Part shown: positions 48,378 through 57,087 of the stretch, in pieces
How the letters are laid out: each line of letters starts with the position of its first letter
How positions within the stretch are numbered: the first letter of the stretch is position 1
Origin: JBPESN01 sp051710625
GTDB lineage: Bacteria > Pseudomonadota > Gammaproteobacteria > Enterobacterales > Enterobacteriaceae
DNA: 64,000 nt
NCBI RefSeq assembly: GCF_051710625.1
Contig: NZ_JBPESN010000003.1
Span: 1-64,000, forward strand
Direction: 5' to 3'
Position numbers and translations under genes: made by a program
Notes under the pieces: generated by a model
What the model saw: only the letters and a program-made list of their open reading frames with translations
Databases searched by the model: none
Told to the model about the DNA's origin: nothing

Positions 48378-49142
48378 ATGGCCTATAGTAAGATCCGCCA
48401 ACCCAAGTTATCGGATGTCATAGAACAACAGTTGGAATATTTGATTCTGGAAGGGACGCTGCGACCCGGCGAAAAACTGCCCCCCGAGCGTGAACTGGCC
48501 AAGCAGTTTGACGTATCCCGCCCCTCACTGCGGGAAGCCATCCAGCGATTGGAAGCCAAAGGCCTGCTGCTACGTCGGCAGGGTGGAGGGACGTTTGTGC
48601 AAAGTAATTTATGGCAAAGCTTCAGCGATCCGCTGACTGAACTGTTGGCGGAGCATCCTGAATCGCAATACGACCTGTTGGAGACCCGCCACGCCCTTGA
48701 AGGGATTGCCGCCTATTATGCGGCGCTGCGCGGTACCGAGCAGGATTTCGAGCATATCCGTGAATGCCATCAGGCGATTCAGGCGGCGCGGGACAGCGGC
48801 GATCTTGACGCGGAAGCCGATGCCGTCATGAATTATCAAATTGCCGTCACCGAAGCCGCGCATAATGCAGTTTTATTGCACCTGGTGCGCTGCATGGGGC
48901 CGATGCTGGAAAACAACGTGCGTCAAAATTTTGAATTGCTCTACTCGCGCCGGGAAATGCTGGCGCAGGTGAGCAGCCACCGCGCCGGAATTTTCGCGGC
49001 GATAGTTGCGCGCGAGCCGGAAAAGGCGCGCAAGGCGTCACATCGCCATCTGGCGTTTATTGAGGAAATTTTGCTGGACCTTGGCCGGGAACATAGCCGG
49101 CGGGAACGATCGCTTCGACGTCTCCAGCAACGCAAAGATTAA
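48378..49142 (+). CDS. pdhR: Pyruvate dehydrogenase complex repressor PdhR (254 aa)
   Basis: This GntR/FadR-family regulator has the winged helix LRPGEKLPPERELAKQFDVS followed by RPSLREAIQRLEAKGLLLRR and QGGGTFVQ. The effector-binding helical domain includes LLETRHALEGIAAYYAALRG. Length equals E. coli PdhR. The start at 48378 (MAYSKIRQPKLSDVIEQQLE) is chosen by homology; a 28-codon upstream extension covers the operator and is rejected. It senses pyruvate and controls aceE-aceF-lpd. Intact. Confidence 0.95.
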   Translation: MAYSKIRQPKLSDVIEQQLEYLILEGTLRPGEKLPPERELAKQFDVSRPSLREAIQRLEAKGLLLRRQGGGTFVQSNLWQSFSDPLTELLAEHPESQYDLLETRHALEGIAAYYAALRGTEQDFEHIRECHQAIQAARDSGDLDAEADAVMNYQIAVTEAAHNAVLLHLVRCMGPMLENNVRQNFELLYSRREMLAQVSSHRAGIFAAIVAREPEKARKASHRHLAFIEEILLDLGREHSRRERSLRRLQQRKD

Positions 49143-49183
49143 GCTTCCGGAAACGGCAGCCCACGCGGCAGCAGAAGCTATGG

Positions 49184-49228
49184 GCCTGTCTTCCTATGTT
49201 CTGATGGCCAGAGCATAGGAAGACAGGC
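49184..49228 (+). repeat. Perfect 15-bp inverted repeat before aceE
   Basis: GCCTGTCTTCCTATG (49184-49198) pairs exactly with 49214-49228 around a 15-nt loop; a G.T and a further G.C pair can extend the stem. It lies in the pdhR-aceE leader, 41 bases before the aceE ATG and after the pdhR stop. There is no T run, so it is not a classical terminator. It may adjust the pdhR/aceE ratio, or be a mobile-element scar. Confidence 0.85.
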
Positions 49229-49269
49229 TCCAACTAAACCAATATTAAAGATAGATAAGGAACACCACC

Positions 49270-51936
49270 ATGTCAGAATGTTTGTACAATGACGTGGATC
49301 CGATCGAAACACGCGACTGGCTCCAGGCGATCGAATCGGTTATCCGTGAAGAAGGTATTGAACGCGCGCAATTCCTGATTGATCAGGTGCTGGATGAAGC
49401 GCGCAAAGGTGGGGTCAGCATTGCGCAAGGTGCCACCGGACGCAACTACATCAACACAATTTCGGTCGAAGAGGAGCCTGAGTATCCCGGCAACCTGGAA
49501 CTGGAGCGCCGCATCCGTTCCGCCATTCGCTGGAATGCCGTGATGACCGTGCTGCACGCGTCGAAGAAAGATTTGGAACTGGGCGGCCACATGGCGTCAT
49601 TCCAGTCGTCCGCCACCATTTATGAAGTGTGCTTCAACCATTTCTTCCGCGCGCGCAACGACAAAGACGGCGGCGACCTGGTCTACTTCCAGGGGCACAT
49701 CTCCCCCGGCGTGTACGCCCGCGCCTTCCTTGAAGGTCGTCTGAGCGAAGATCAGATGAACAACTTCCGCCAGGAAGTGCACGGTAAAGGGTTGTCATCC
49801 TATCCGCATCCGAAGCTGATGCCGGAGTTCTGGCAGTTCCCGACGGTGTCGATGGGCCTCGGCCCGATAAGCGCCATCTATCAGGCAAAATTCCTTAAAT
49901 ATCTGGATCACCGCGCGCTGAAGGACACCAGCAATCAGACCGTGTACGCCTTCTTGGGCGACGGCGAGATGGACGAGCCGGAATCGAAGGGCGCCATCAC
50001 CATCGCGACCCGCGAGAAGCTGGACAACCTGGTATTCATCATTAACTGTAACCTGCAGCGTCTGGACGGTCCCGTCACCGGTAACGGCAAGATCATCAAC
50101 GAGCTGGAAGGCGTGTTCGGCGGCGCCGGCTGGGAAGTGATCAAGGTGGTCTGGGGCAGTCGCTGGGATGAGCTGCTGCGCAAAGACACCTCCGGCAAGC
50201 TGATTCAGCTGATGAACGAAACCGTCGACGGCGACTATCAGACCTTTAAATCGAAAAACGGCGCCTATGTACGCGAGCACTTCTTTGGTAAATACCCGGA
50301 AACCGCCGCGCTGGTGAAAGACATGAGCGACGATGGGATTTGGGCGCTCAACCGCGGCGGCCACGATCCGAAGAAAATTTATGCTGCTCTGCAAAGGGCC
50401 AAGAAAATTACCGGCAAGCCCGTGGTGATCCTGGCGCACACCATCAAAGGCTACGGCATGGGTGTGACCGCGGAAGGCATGAATATTGCCCATCAGGTGA
50501 AGAAAATGGACATGGAAGGGGTGCATTACTTTCGCGATCGTTTCAACCTGAACACCATTACCGACGAAAAGATTGAAGCGCTGCCCTACATCACTTTTGA
50601 CGAAGGGTCCGAAGAGCACACCTATTTGCACGAGCGCCGTAAAGCGCTGCACGGCTATCTGCCGAGCCGTCTGAAGGATTTCACCAAGCCGCTGGAGCTG
50701 CCGACGCTTGAAAACTTTGCGCCGCTGTTGGAAGAACAGAAGAAAGAGATCTCCACCACCATCGCTTTTGCCCGCGTGCTGAACGTGATGCTGAAGAACA
50801 AGTCGATCAAAGATCGTCTGGTCCCGATCATTGCCGACGAAGCCCGTACCTTCGGGATGGAAGGTCTTTTCCGCCAGATAGGCATCTACAGCCCTAACGG
50901 TCAGCAGTACACGCCGCAGGACCGCGAGCAGGTCTCCTATTATCGCGAAGATGAAAAAGGGCAGATCCTGCAAGAAGGGATCAATGAGCTGGGCGCGGCC
51001 TCCTCCTGGCTGGCGGCTGCGACCTCCTACAGCACCAACGATTTGCCGATGATTCCGTTCTACATCTACTATTCGATGTTTGGTTTCCAGCGTATCGGCG
51101 ATCTGTGCTGGGCGGCGGGCGACCAGCAGGCGCGTGGCTTCCTTATCGGCGGCACCTCGGGGCGCACGACGCTGAACGGTGAAGGCTTGCAGCACGAAGA
51201 CGGCCACAGCCATATCCAGTCGCTGACCATTCCGAACTGCATCTCCTACGATCCGGCCTATGCCTATGAAGTCGCGGTCATCATGCATGACGGTTTGACC
51301 CGGATGTACGGTGATAAGCCGGAAAACGTCTACTACTATCTGACCACGCTGAACGAAAACTACGCCATGCCCGCCATGTCGAAAGGCGCGGAAGAGGGTA
51401 TTCGAAAGGGGATCTACAAGCTGGAAACGCTGGATGGCAGCAAAGGCAAAGTGCAACTGATGGGCTCCGGCGCCATTCTGCGCCACGTGCGCGAAGCAGC
51501 GCAGATCCTGTCGAAAGACTATGGTGTCGGCTCCGATGTGTACAGCGTAACCTCGTTCACCGAACTGGCGCGCGACGGCCAGGATTGCGAGCGCTGGAAC
51601 ATGCTGCACCCGACCAAAACCCCGCGCGTGCCTTATGTGGCCACCGTGCTGAACGATGCGCCAGCGGTGGCGTCCACCGACTATATGAAACTGTTCGCCG
51701 AACAGATCCGCAACTTTATTCCTGCCAGCGAGTTCCGCGTTCTGGGCACCGACGGTTTTGGCCGTTCGGACAGCCGCGAGAACCTGCGTCATTACTTTGA
51801 AGTGGACGCCAGCTATGTGGTGGTGGCGGCGCTGGGTGAATTGGCCAAACGCGGCAATATCGGCGCTGATGTGGTGGCGCAGGCCATCAGCAAATTCGGC
51901 ATTGATGCTGACAAAGTCAACCCGCGTCTGGCGTAA
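49270..51936 (+). CDS. aceE: Pyruvate dehydrogenase E1 component AceE (888 aa)
   Basis: The protein aligns throughout with E. coli AceE (887 residues): MSECLYNDVDPIETRDWLQA, the ThDP motif FLGDGEMDEPESKGAI with NLVFIINCNLQRLDGP, and the C-terminal FGRSDSRENLRHYFEVDASY. It decarboxylates pyruvate and reductively acetylates the AceF lipoyl groups. GATAAGGA precedes the ATG. It is followed after 16 bases by aceF. No defect. Confidence 0.97.
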   Translation: MSECLYNDVDPIETRDWLQAIESVIREEGIERAQFLIDQVLDEARKGGVSIAQGATGRNYINTISVEEEPEYPGNLELERRIRSAIRWNAVMTVLHASKKDLELGGHMASFQSSATIYEVCFNHFFRARNDKDGGDLVYFQGHISPGVYARAFLEGRLSEDQMNNFRQEVHGKGLSSYPHPKLMPEFWQFPTVSMGLGPISAIYQAKFLKYLDHRALKDTSNQTVYAFLGDGEMDEPESKGAITIATREKLDNLVFIINCNLQRLDGPVTGNGKIINELEGVFGGAGWEVIKVVWGSRWDELLRKDTSGKLIQLMNETVDGDYQTFKSKNGAYVREHFFGKYPETAALVKDMSDDGIWALNRGGHDPKKIYAALQRAKKITGKPVVILAHTIKGYGMGVTAEGMNIAHQVKKMDMEGVHYFRDRFNLNTITDEKIEALPYITFDEGSEEHTYLHERRKALHGYLPSRLKDFTKPLELPTLENFAPLLEEQKKEISTTIAFARVLNVMLKNKSIKDRLVPIIADEARTFGMEGLFRQIGIYSPNGQQYTPQDREQVSYYREDEKGQILQEGINELGAASSWLAAATSYSTNDLPMIPFYIYYSMFGFQRIGDLCWAAGDQQARGFLIGGTSGRTTLNGEGLQHEDGHSHIQSLTIPNCISYDPAYAYEVAVIMHDGLTRMYGDKPENVYYYLTTLNENYAMPAMSKGAEEGIRKGIYKLETLDGSKGKVQLMGSGAILRHVREAAQILSKDYGVGSDVYSVTSFTELARDGQDCERWNMLHPTKTPRVPYVATVLNDAPAVASTDYMKLFAEQIRNFIPASEFRVLGTDGFGRSDSRENLRHYFEVDASYVVVAALGELAKRGNIGADVVAQAISKFGIDADKVNPRLA

Positions 51937-51952
51937 GAGGTAGAGTAAATCA

Positions 51953-53239
51953 ATGGCTATTAAAATCAACGTACCGGATATCGGTGCAGATGAAGTGGAA
52001 GTCACCGAGGTCCTGGTCAGCGTGGGCGATAAGGTCGAGGCCGAGCAGTCGCTGATTACCGTGGAAGGCGATAAAGCATCGATGGAGGTGCCGGCGCCGT
52101 TCGAGGGTATCGTCAAAGAGATCAAGATTAACGTCGGTGATAAAGTCAGCACCGGTTCGCAGATTATGGTGTTCGAGGTGGAAGGCGCCGCCCCCGCGCC
52201 GGCCGCCGCCAAGGAAAGCGCCGCGGCTGTGGCTCCCGCGCTGGCATCAAACGCCAACAAAAGCGCGGCTGCCGCCCCGTCATCGTCCGAAGGCAAAAAT
52301 AAATTTGCCGAGAACGACGCCTATGCGCACGCTACTCCGGTGATTCGCCGTCTGGCGCGCGAGTTCGGCGTCAACCTGGCGAAGGTAAAAGGCACCGGGC
52401 GCAAAGGCCGTATCCTGCTTGAAGATATTCAGGCTTACGTCAAAGAGGCGGTTAAACGCGCCGAGGCCGCGCCTGCCGCTGCTGGCGGCGGTTCGCTGCC
52501 GGTGCTGCTGCCGTGGCCGAAGGTGGACTTCAGCAAGTTCGGCGACACCGAAGAGGTGGGGCTGGGCCGGATTCAGAAAATCTCCGGCACTAACCTGCAC
52601 CGTAACTGGGTTATGATCCCCCATGTGACCCAGTTTGACGAAGCCGATATCACCGAAGTGGAAGCCTTCCGCAAACAGCAGAACACCGAAGCCGAGAAGA
52701 AGCCGGATGTGAAAATCACCCCGCTGGTGTTTATCATGAAAGCGGTCGCCAAGGCGCTGGAAGAGCTGCCGCGTTTTAACAGCTCGCTGTCGGCGGACGC
52801 CCAGAAACTGACGCTGAAGAAATACATCAATATCGGCGTGGCGGTTGATACCCCGAACGGCCTGGTCGTGCCGGTGTTCCGCGATGTGAACAAGAAAGGC
52901 ATCGTTGAGCTGTCGCGCGAGCTGGCGAAGATCTCGAAAAAGGCCCGCGCCGGCAAACTGACTTCGTCGGATATGCAGGGCGGCTGCTTCACCATCTCCA
53001 GCCTGGGCGGCATTGGCGGCACGGCGTTCACGCCTATCGTCAATGCGCCAGAAGTGGCGATTCTCGGTGTATCAAAATCGTCGACGAAACCGGTATGGGA
53101 TGGTAAAGAGTTTGCACCGCGGCTGATGCTGCCGCTGTCGCTATCCTATGACCACCGGGTCATCGACGGCGCCGACGGTGCGCGATTCATCAGCTTCATC
53201 AATAACGTGATGTCTGATATTCGCCGCTTGGTGATGTAA
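51953..53239 (+). CDS. aceF: Dihydrolipoamide acetyltransferase AceF with one lipoyl domain (428 aa)
   Basis: There is one N-terminal lipoyl domain (MAIKINVPDIGADEVEVTEV, lipoyl Lys in VEGDKASMEVP) and an Ala/Pro-rich linker. A peripheral-subunit-binding domain (HATPVIRRLAREFGVNLAKV, KGTGRKGRILLEDI) and the catalytic trimer domain with SLSYDHRVIDGADG at the end follow. E. coli AceF has three lipoyl domains and 630 residues. The linker is continuous with no frameshift, so the reduction looks like a natural loss of two repeats. It forms the core of the pyruvate dehydrogenase complex. Confidence 0.95.
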   Translation: MAIKINVPDIGADEVEVTEVLVSVGDKVEAEQSLITVEGDKASMEVPAPFEGIVKEIKINVGDKVSTGSQIMVFEVEGAAPAPAAAKESAAAVAPALASNANKSAAAAPSSSEGKNKFAENDAYAHATPVIRRLAREFGVNLAKVKGTGRKGRILLEDIQAYVKEAVKRAEAAPAAAGGGSLPVLLPWPKVDFSKFGDTEEVGLGRIQKISGTNLHRNWVMIPHVTQFDEADITEVEAFRKQQNTEAEKKPDVKITPLVFIMKAVAKALEELPRFNSSLSADAQKLTLKKYINIGVAVDTPNGLVVPVFRDVNKKGIVELSRELAKISKKARAGKLTSSDMQGGCFTISSLGGIGGTAFTPIVNAPEVAILGVSKSSTKPVWDGKEFAPRLMLPLSLSYDHRVIDGADGARFISFINNVMSDIRRLVM

Positions 53240-53468
53240 CCTCCAAGCCAGCCCGCGGGCCGGCCTGCCTGTTTTCTGCGTCGCTGCCGGTGGCAAAGGG
53301 CTGCCCTCGGCGTTACCAACTCAACAAGCGCCGTCGTAACATACTTTGCAGTCTATTAACATTTTTGTAAACTATGCAAGATGGAGACGTCCCGGTGGAC
53401 ACAGCGCGTTATTCAAATACACGCGATAAAATAAACGTCTAACCCGCCGGACAATCAACTAAGAGGTC
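53240..53468. promoter_or_regulatory. aceF-lpd intergenic region with probable lpd promoter
   Basis: The 229 bases contain a G+C-rich palindrome just after the aceF stop (around 53248-53270) and then an A+T-rich stretch near 53350-53380 where an lpd promoter is expected. In E. coli lpd has its own promoter because it also serves the 2-oxoglutarate and glycine systems. Exact boxes were not defined. Confidence 0.45.
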
Positions 53469-53471
53469 ATG

Positions 53472-54899
53472 ATGAGTACTGAAATAAAAACTCAGATCGT
53501 GGTACTTGGGGCGGGCCCGAGCGGGTATTCCGCGGCATTCCGCTGTGCGGATTTAGGTCTGGAGACCGTCCTGGTGGAACGTTATTCCACCCTTGGCGGG
53601 GTTTGCCTTAACGTAGGCTGTATCCCCTCCAAAGCATTATTGCACGTCGCTAAGGTTATCAAAGAGGCCAAGGCGCTGAGCAAAAACGGTATCGTCTTTG
53701 GCGAGCCGCAAACCGATATCGACAAAGTGCGCACCTGGAAGGAAAAGGTGGTCAATCAGCTGACCGGCGGTCTAAGCGGTATGGCCAAAGCGCGTAAGGT
53801 GAAGGTGGTGAACGGTTACGGTAAATTTACCGGTGCCAACACGCTGCAGGTGGAAGGCGAAAACGGTACCACTACCGTCACCTTCGACAATGCCATTATC
53901 GCTGCGGGCTCACGCCCGATCCAGCTGCCGTTTATCCCCCATGATGATCCCCGCGTATGGGACTCTACCGATGCGCTCGCCCTGACGTCGGTGCCAGAGC
54001 GTCTGCTGGTGATGGGTGGCGGGATCATCGGTCTGGAAACGGCCACCGTTTACCACGCGCTGGGTTCGGAAATTGACGTGGTGGAAATGTTTGATCAGGT
54101 CATCCCGGCTGCCGATAAAGACGTGGTGAAAGTGTTCACCAAGCGCATCAGTTCCCAATTTAACCTGATGCTGGAAACCAAAGTTACCGCGGCGGAAGGG
54201 CAGGAAGACGGCGTATATGTCAGCATAAAAGGGAAAAAAGCGCCGTCGGAAGCCCAGCGCTATGACGCCGTGCTGGTCGCCATTGGCCGCGTGCCAAACG
54301 GCAAGCTGCTGAATGCCGGTCAGGCTGGGGTAGAGGTGGACGATCGCGGTTTTATCCGCGTCGACAAACAGATGCGCACCAATGTGCCGCACATTTACGC
54401 TATCGGCGATATCGTCGGCCAGCCGATGCTGGCACACAAAGGCACCCACGAGGGCCACGTGGTGGCGGAAGTCATCGCCGGCAAGAAACACTATTTCGAT
54501 CCTAAAGTCATTCCGTCTATTGCCTATACTGAGCCGGAAGTGGCATGGGTCGGCCTGACGGAAAAAGAAGCGAAAGAGAAAGGCATCAGCTATGAAGTCG
54601 CCACTTTCCCGTGGGCAGCCTCCGGGCGCGCCATTGCTTCCGACTGCCAGGACGGCATGACCAAGCTGATTTTCAATAAAGAAAGCCATCGGGTCATCGG
54701 CGGCGCCGTGGTCGGCGTCAACGGCGGCGAGCTGCTGGGCGAAATCGGTTTAGCAATCGAAATGGGCTGCGACGCGGAAGATATCGCGCTGACCATCCAT
54801 GCGCACCCCACGCTGCATGAATCGGTGGGTCTGGCGGCGGAAGTGTACGAAGGTACCATTACCGATCTGCCCAACGCCAAAGCGAAGAAAAAGAAATAA
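53472..54899 (+). CDS. lpd: Dihydrolipoamide dehydrogenase Lpd (475 aa)
   Basis: FAD site VVLGAGPSGYSAAFRCADLG; redox-active disulfide in GGVCLNVGCIPSKALLHVAK; NAD site LLVMGGGIIGLETATVYHAL; C-terminal catalytic base HAHPTLHES. It regenerates oxidised lipoyl groups in the E3 position of several complexes. The second of two adjacent ATGs (53472) matches the E. coli start. Full length and intact, followed by a strong terminator. Confidence 0.96.
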   Translation: MSTEIKTQIVVLGAGPSGYSAAFRCADLGLETVLVERYSTLGGVCLNVGCIPSKALLHVAKVIKEAKALSKNGIVFGEPQTDIDKVRTWKEKVVNQLTGGLSGMAKARKVKVVNGYGKFTGANTLQVEGENGTTTVTFDNAIIAAGSRPIQLPFIPHDDPRVWDSTDALALTSVPERLLVMGGGIIGLETATVYHALGSEIDVVEMFDQVIPAADKDVVKVFTKRISSQFNLMLETKVTAAEGQEDGVYVSIKGKKAPSEAQRYDAVLVAIGRVPNGKLLNAGQAGVEVDDRGFIRVDKQMRTNVPHIYAIGDIVGQPMLAHKGTHEGHVVAEVIAGKKHYFDPKVIPSIAYTEPEVAWVGLTEKEAKEKGISYEVATFPWAASGRAIASDCQDGMTKLIFNKESHRVIGGAVVGVNGGELLGEIGLAIEMGCDAEDIALTIHAHPTLHESVGLAAEVYEGTITDLPNAKAKKKK

Positions 54900-54917
54900 A
54901 GTTTCTGCGGTCATCCG

Positions 54918-54947
54918 CAAAAAAAGCGCCCGCAGGCGCCTTTTTTA
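54918..54947 (+). terminator. Intrinsic terminator after lpd
   Basis: The G+C stem 54926-54930 with 54935-54939 is extended by A/T pairs from the flanking A7 and T6 runs. It lies about 20 bases after the lpd stop and ends the pdh operon; the A and T flanks also allow function in the reverse direction. Confidence 0.85.
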
Positions 54948-55101
54948 TTGCGTCATGTGCGCTTGCCGCCCGTCGCCCATCGTCGTTATCGGGCTGCGCC
55001 AGATTAAACAGTTCACAGGCGGTTGTGTCCCCCACCGTAAAACGGGTTAAAAGTTGTCTCACCTCCGGGCGATAAATCGCGGCGCCGATGTAGTCAATTA
55101 A

Positions 55102-55686
55102 CTATAATAAATGAGACCTGGCCAGGTATTTTAGCAGCGCATCCTCTCGGGTCATGTAGCCCGTGAGGCAAAGCGCCCTTAAATCTCTATAGTCAGTTTC
55201 CCGAAGCGCCGTTTTCAACCGACTGCCGCAAAATTCATCGTGGGTGGCGCAGCGATTGGCAAGCGCCAGCACATCATGGCGAAAATGTGCCGGAAAACAG
55301 GCGCTATCGTCGCTATCGGTAATGCGCAGAAGGTTCGCGCGGCCGTAGGCGGGATCGTCAAGCACGGTATGGAGTTTTTGTCACATCGCCGGCGCGGCGG
55401 CCATGCTTTCGATTTGCGATTGGATGTACCGTTCCGGCGTCAGCTGTTCACGGATTTCCGCCAGCGCATCGTCCAGCGACTGACAGACTTTCATCGTGCA
55501 AACTTCAGCAAACTGATGTTCCAGACGGTAATCTAGCGGCGGCGATTGATAGATCCGATGATCATCGATTTGCAGCAGATAAAACCACGATACCTGTTTT
55601 CGCGGTTCGTAGAGGAGCGCTAGCTGAAATACGCCGCGATACTCGCCGTCGGCAAAGGCGCGTAACTGCATAAAGCGGGCAACCAT
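55102..55686 (-). pseudogene. Unrecognised gene split by one in-frame TGA
   Basis: From ATG 55686 the frame runs for 101 codons (MVARFMQLRAFADGEYRGVF, then QLALLYEPRKQVSWFYLLQI). It meets TGA at 55381-55383 and continues in the same frame for 93 further codons (QKLHTVLDDPAYGRANLLRI to ALLKYLARSHLL). The long open frame on both sides suggests a single protein of about 194 residues with one nonsense change. I recognise no family. In E. coli this interval between lpd and acnB carries yacH, which it does not resemble. Confidence 0.5.
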
Positions 55687-55989
55687 CGTTGCCGGGGAGA
55701 GAAGAGATGATATCCATATTATGATGCCTCCGTCGTAAAGGGTAACCAGCTAATGCTAACCACCTGCGATTGGCAAACCGTTATTGCCGTGACTGGGCGC
55801 TTTTTGCAATTCGAACGGTGTGGCCTGGCATAGGCGGTTTGCGGACCCCAAAACAGGGCGGTTCTCAGTTAGGTGATTGAAAAAGATAAGAATGAGCGGT
55901 TGGTGATGATAAGACGGTGCATGCAAAGGGGATGAGGTGGAGCGTGCTTTGCCAGGTCGAAATAACGCCCCCCCGAGCCGCGCCGGCGT

Positions 55990-56850
55990 GTCGGTTAGGA
56001 TCGAGCGGGCGTTGAGCCTTGTGCAGCGGCGTAGCGCGTTAGGACGCCATCGCTTCGGCTCCGGTTTCGGCTTTTGTTGCCGCTGCGACGGCAGCGCGGC
56101 GGTGTTAGCTTCAACCACGACGTTGGCGTCCGCAGCGGTGAGAGTTTCAGCGTCAGCAACGGTGTTAACGTCTGCTGCGGCGACGATGTCAGCTTCAGCT
56201 TCGACTTCGCCATTGACCATTGTATTGGTTGCAGCGGCGCGAACGCTTTGGGGGATACCGTCGGCAGAGCCCCTGGCTGGCCGCCCTGTGCGGCGGCGCT
56301 GCCAACGGCAGCAGCTTGCGTCGCGAATATCGTTCTGTTCGGCAGAGGCAGCGGTATCCGCGGCGTCAGTCTCGTCAGCGGACGGCTCGGTTGAGGCTTC
56401 GATGCTGCATGCCGGTTCCTCCACGGCGGGAGTGGAGGGGGCAATGCGCTGGCGACAGCGGCTCCAATCTTTTTCGCCCGCCAATGCGGCGAAGAGGCAA
56501 TATCGAGCGGCTGCGTTTTCATCTGCGCGTCAACCAATTGTACGACATCTGGCAACGTAGGCAATAGCACATTCAACGCACCCGCCAGGAAGCTGCGGGT
56601 ATATTCTCCGGTCACACGCTGTTCAGGGTTGCTGCTGCTCTTGCTGCCCACATAATCGAGATTGGAGGGATTATCCCGGTTCAGCGACCAGAACGAGAGC
56701 GAAGACAATCCATGCTGGGCGGCAAAGGCGCCAACGTTGAAGGCATTGTCCAGAGTAAATATGGTGCCATCGTCATTGCGGCCTATCATGGGCGTCATGC
56801 CGATTTTCGCGAAGCGCGTTTTCTCGGAAAGACCGGGATAAAGTGTTTCG
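55990..56850 (-). pseudogene. GH18 chitinase-like C-terminal remnant with low-complexity tail
   Basis: The beginning (around 56845) reads LYPGLSEKTRFAKIGMTPMI, followed by GRNDDGTIFTLDNAFNVGAF and AAQHGLSSLSFWSLNRDNPS. This resembles the last third of the barrel of family 18 chitinases/chitin-binding hydrolases. The frame shifts within the tail, which is Ala/Val/Glu/Thr-rich (EAEADIVAAADVNTVADAET). The N-terminal two-thirds, including the catalytic DxxDxDxE, cannot be found. It is therefore a remnant of a secreted or cytoplasmic glycoside hydrolase. Family call rests on motif recognition only. Confidence 0.6.
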
Positions 56851-57087
56851 GCTGGCGGCTAGCGGCTCCCGCCGTGCGGCTGTCCGCCTTGTCATGAGTC
56901 GTTAAAGCCTTATCGTTTCAGCCAAATATCATGTTGCTTTTATGTAAACAAATTAACAAGGCGGTTAAATACCGATAAACTGGCGCTTGCCCAGCTGGAT
57001 AACAACAAACCTTTTCTAATAAATGTATCGCCGGTGAGGAATGGAAAGCCAGGCACTACCTATGACAATGAAAGCGAGGAGAACATC

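Noticed and set aside
49184..49228. Hairpin before aceE as an intrinsic terminator
   Set aside because: No T run follows either arm and aceE must be expressed from the operon. It is listed as a repeat instead.
49795..52296. An 833-codon ORF antisense to aceE and aceF
   Set aside because: The two sense genes are complete and conserved. The antisense frame is open only because of codon bias.
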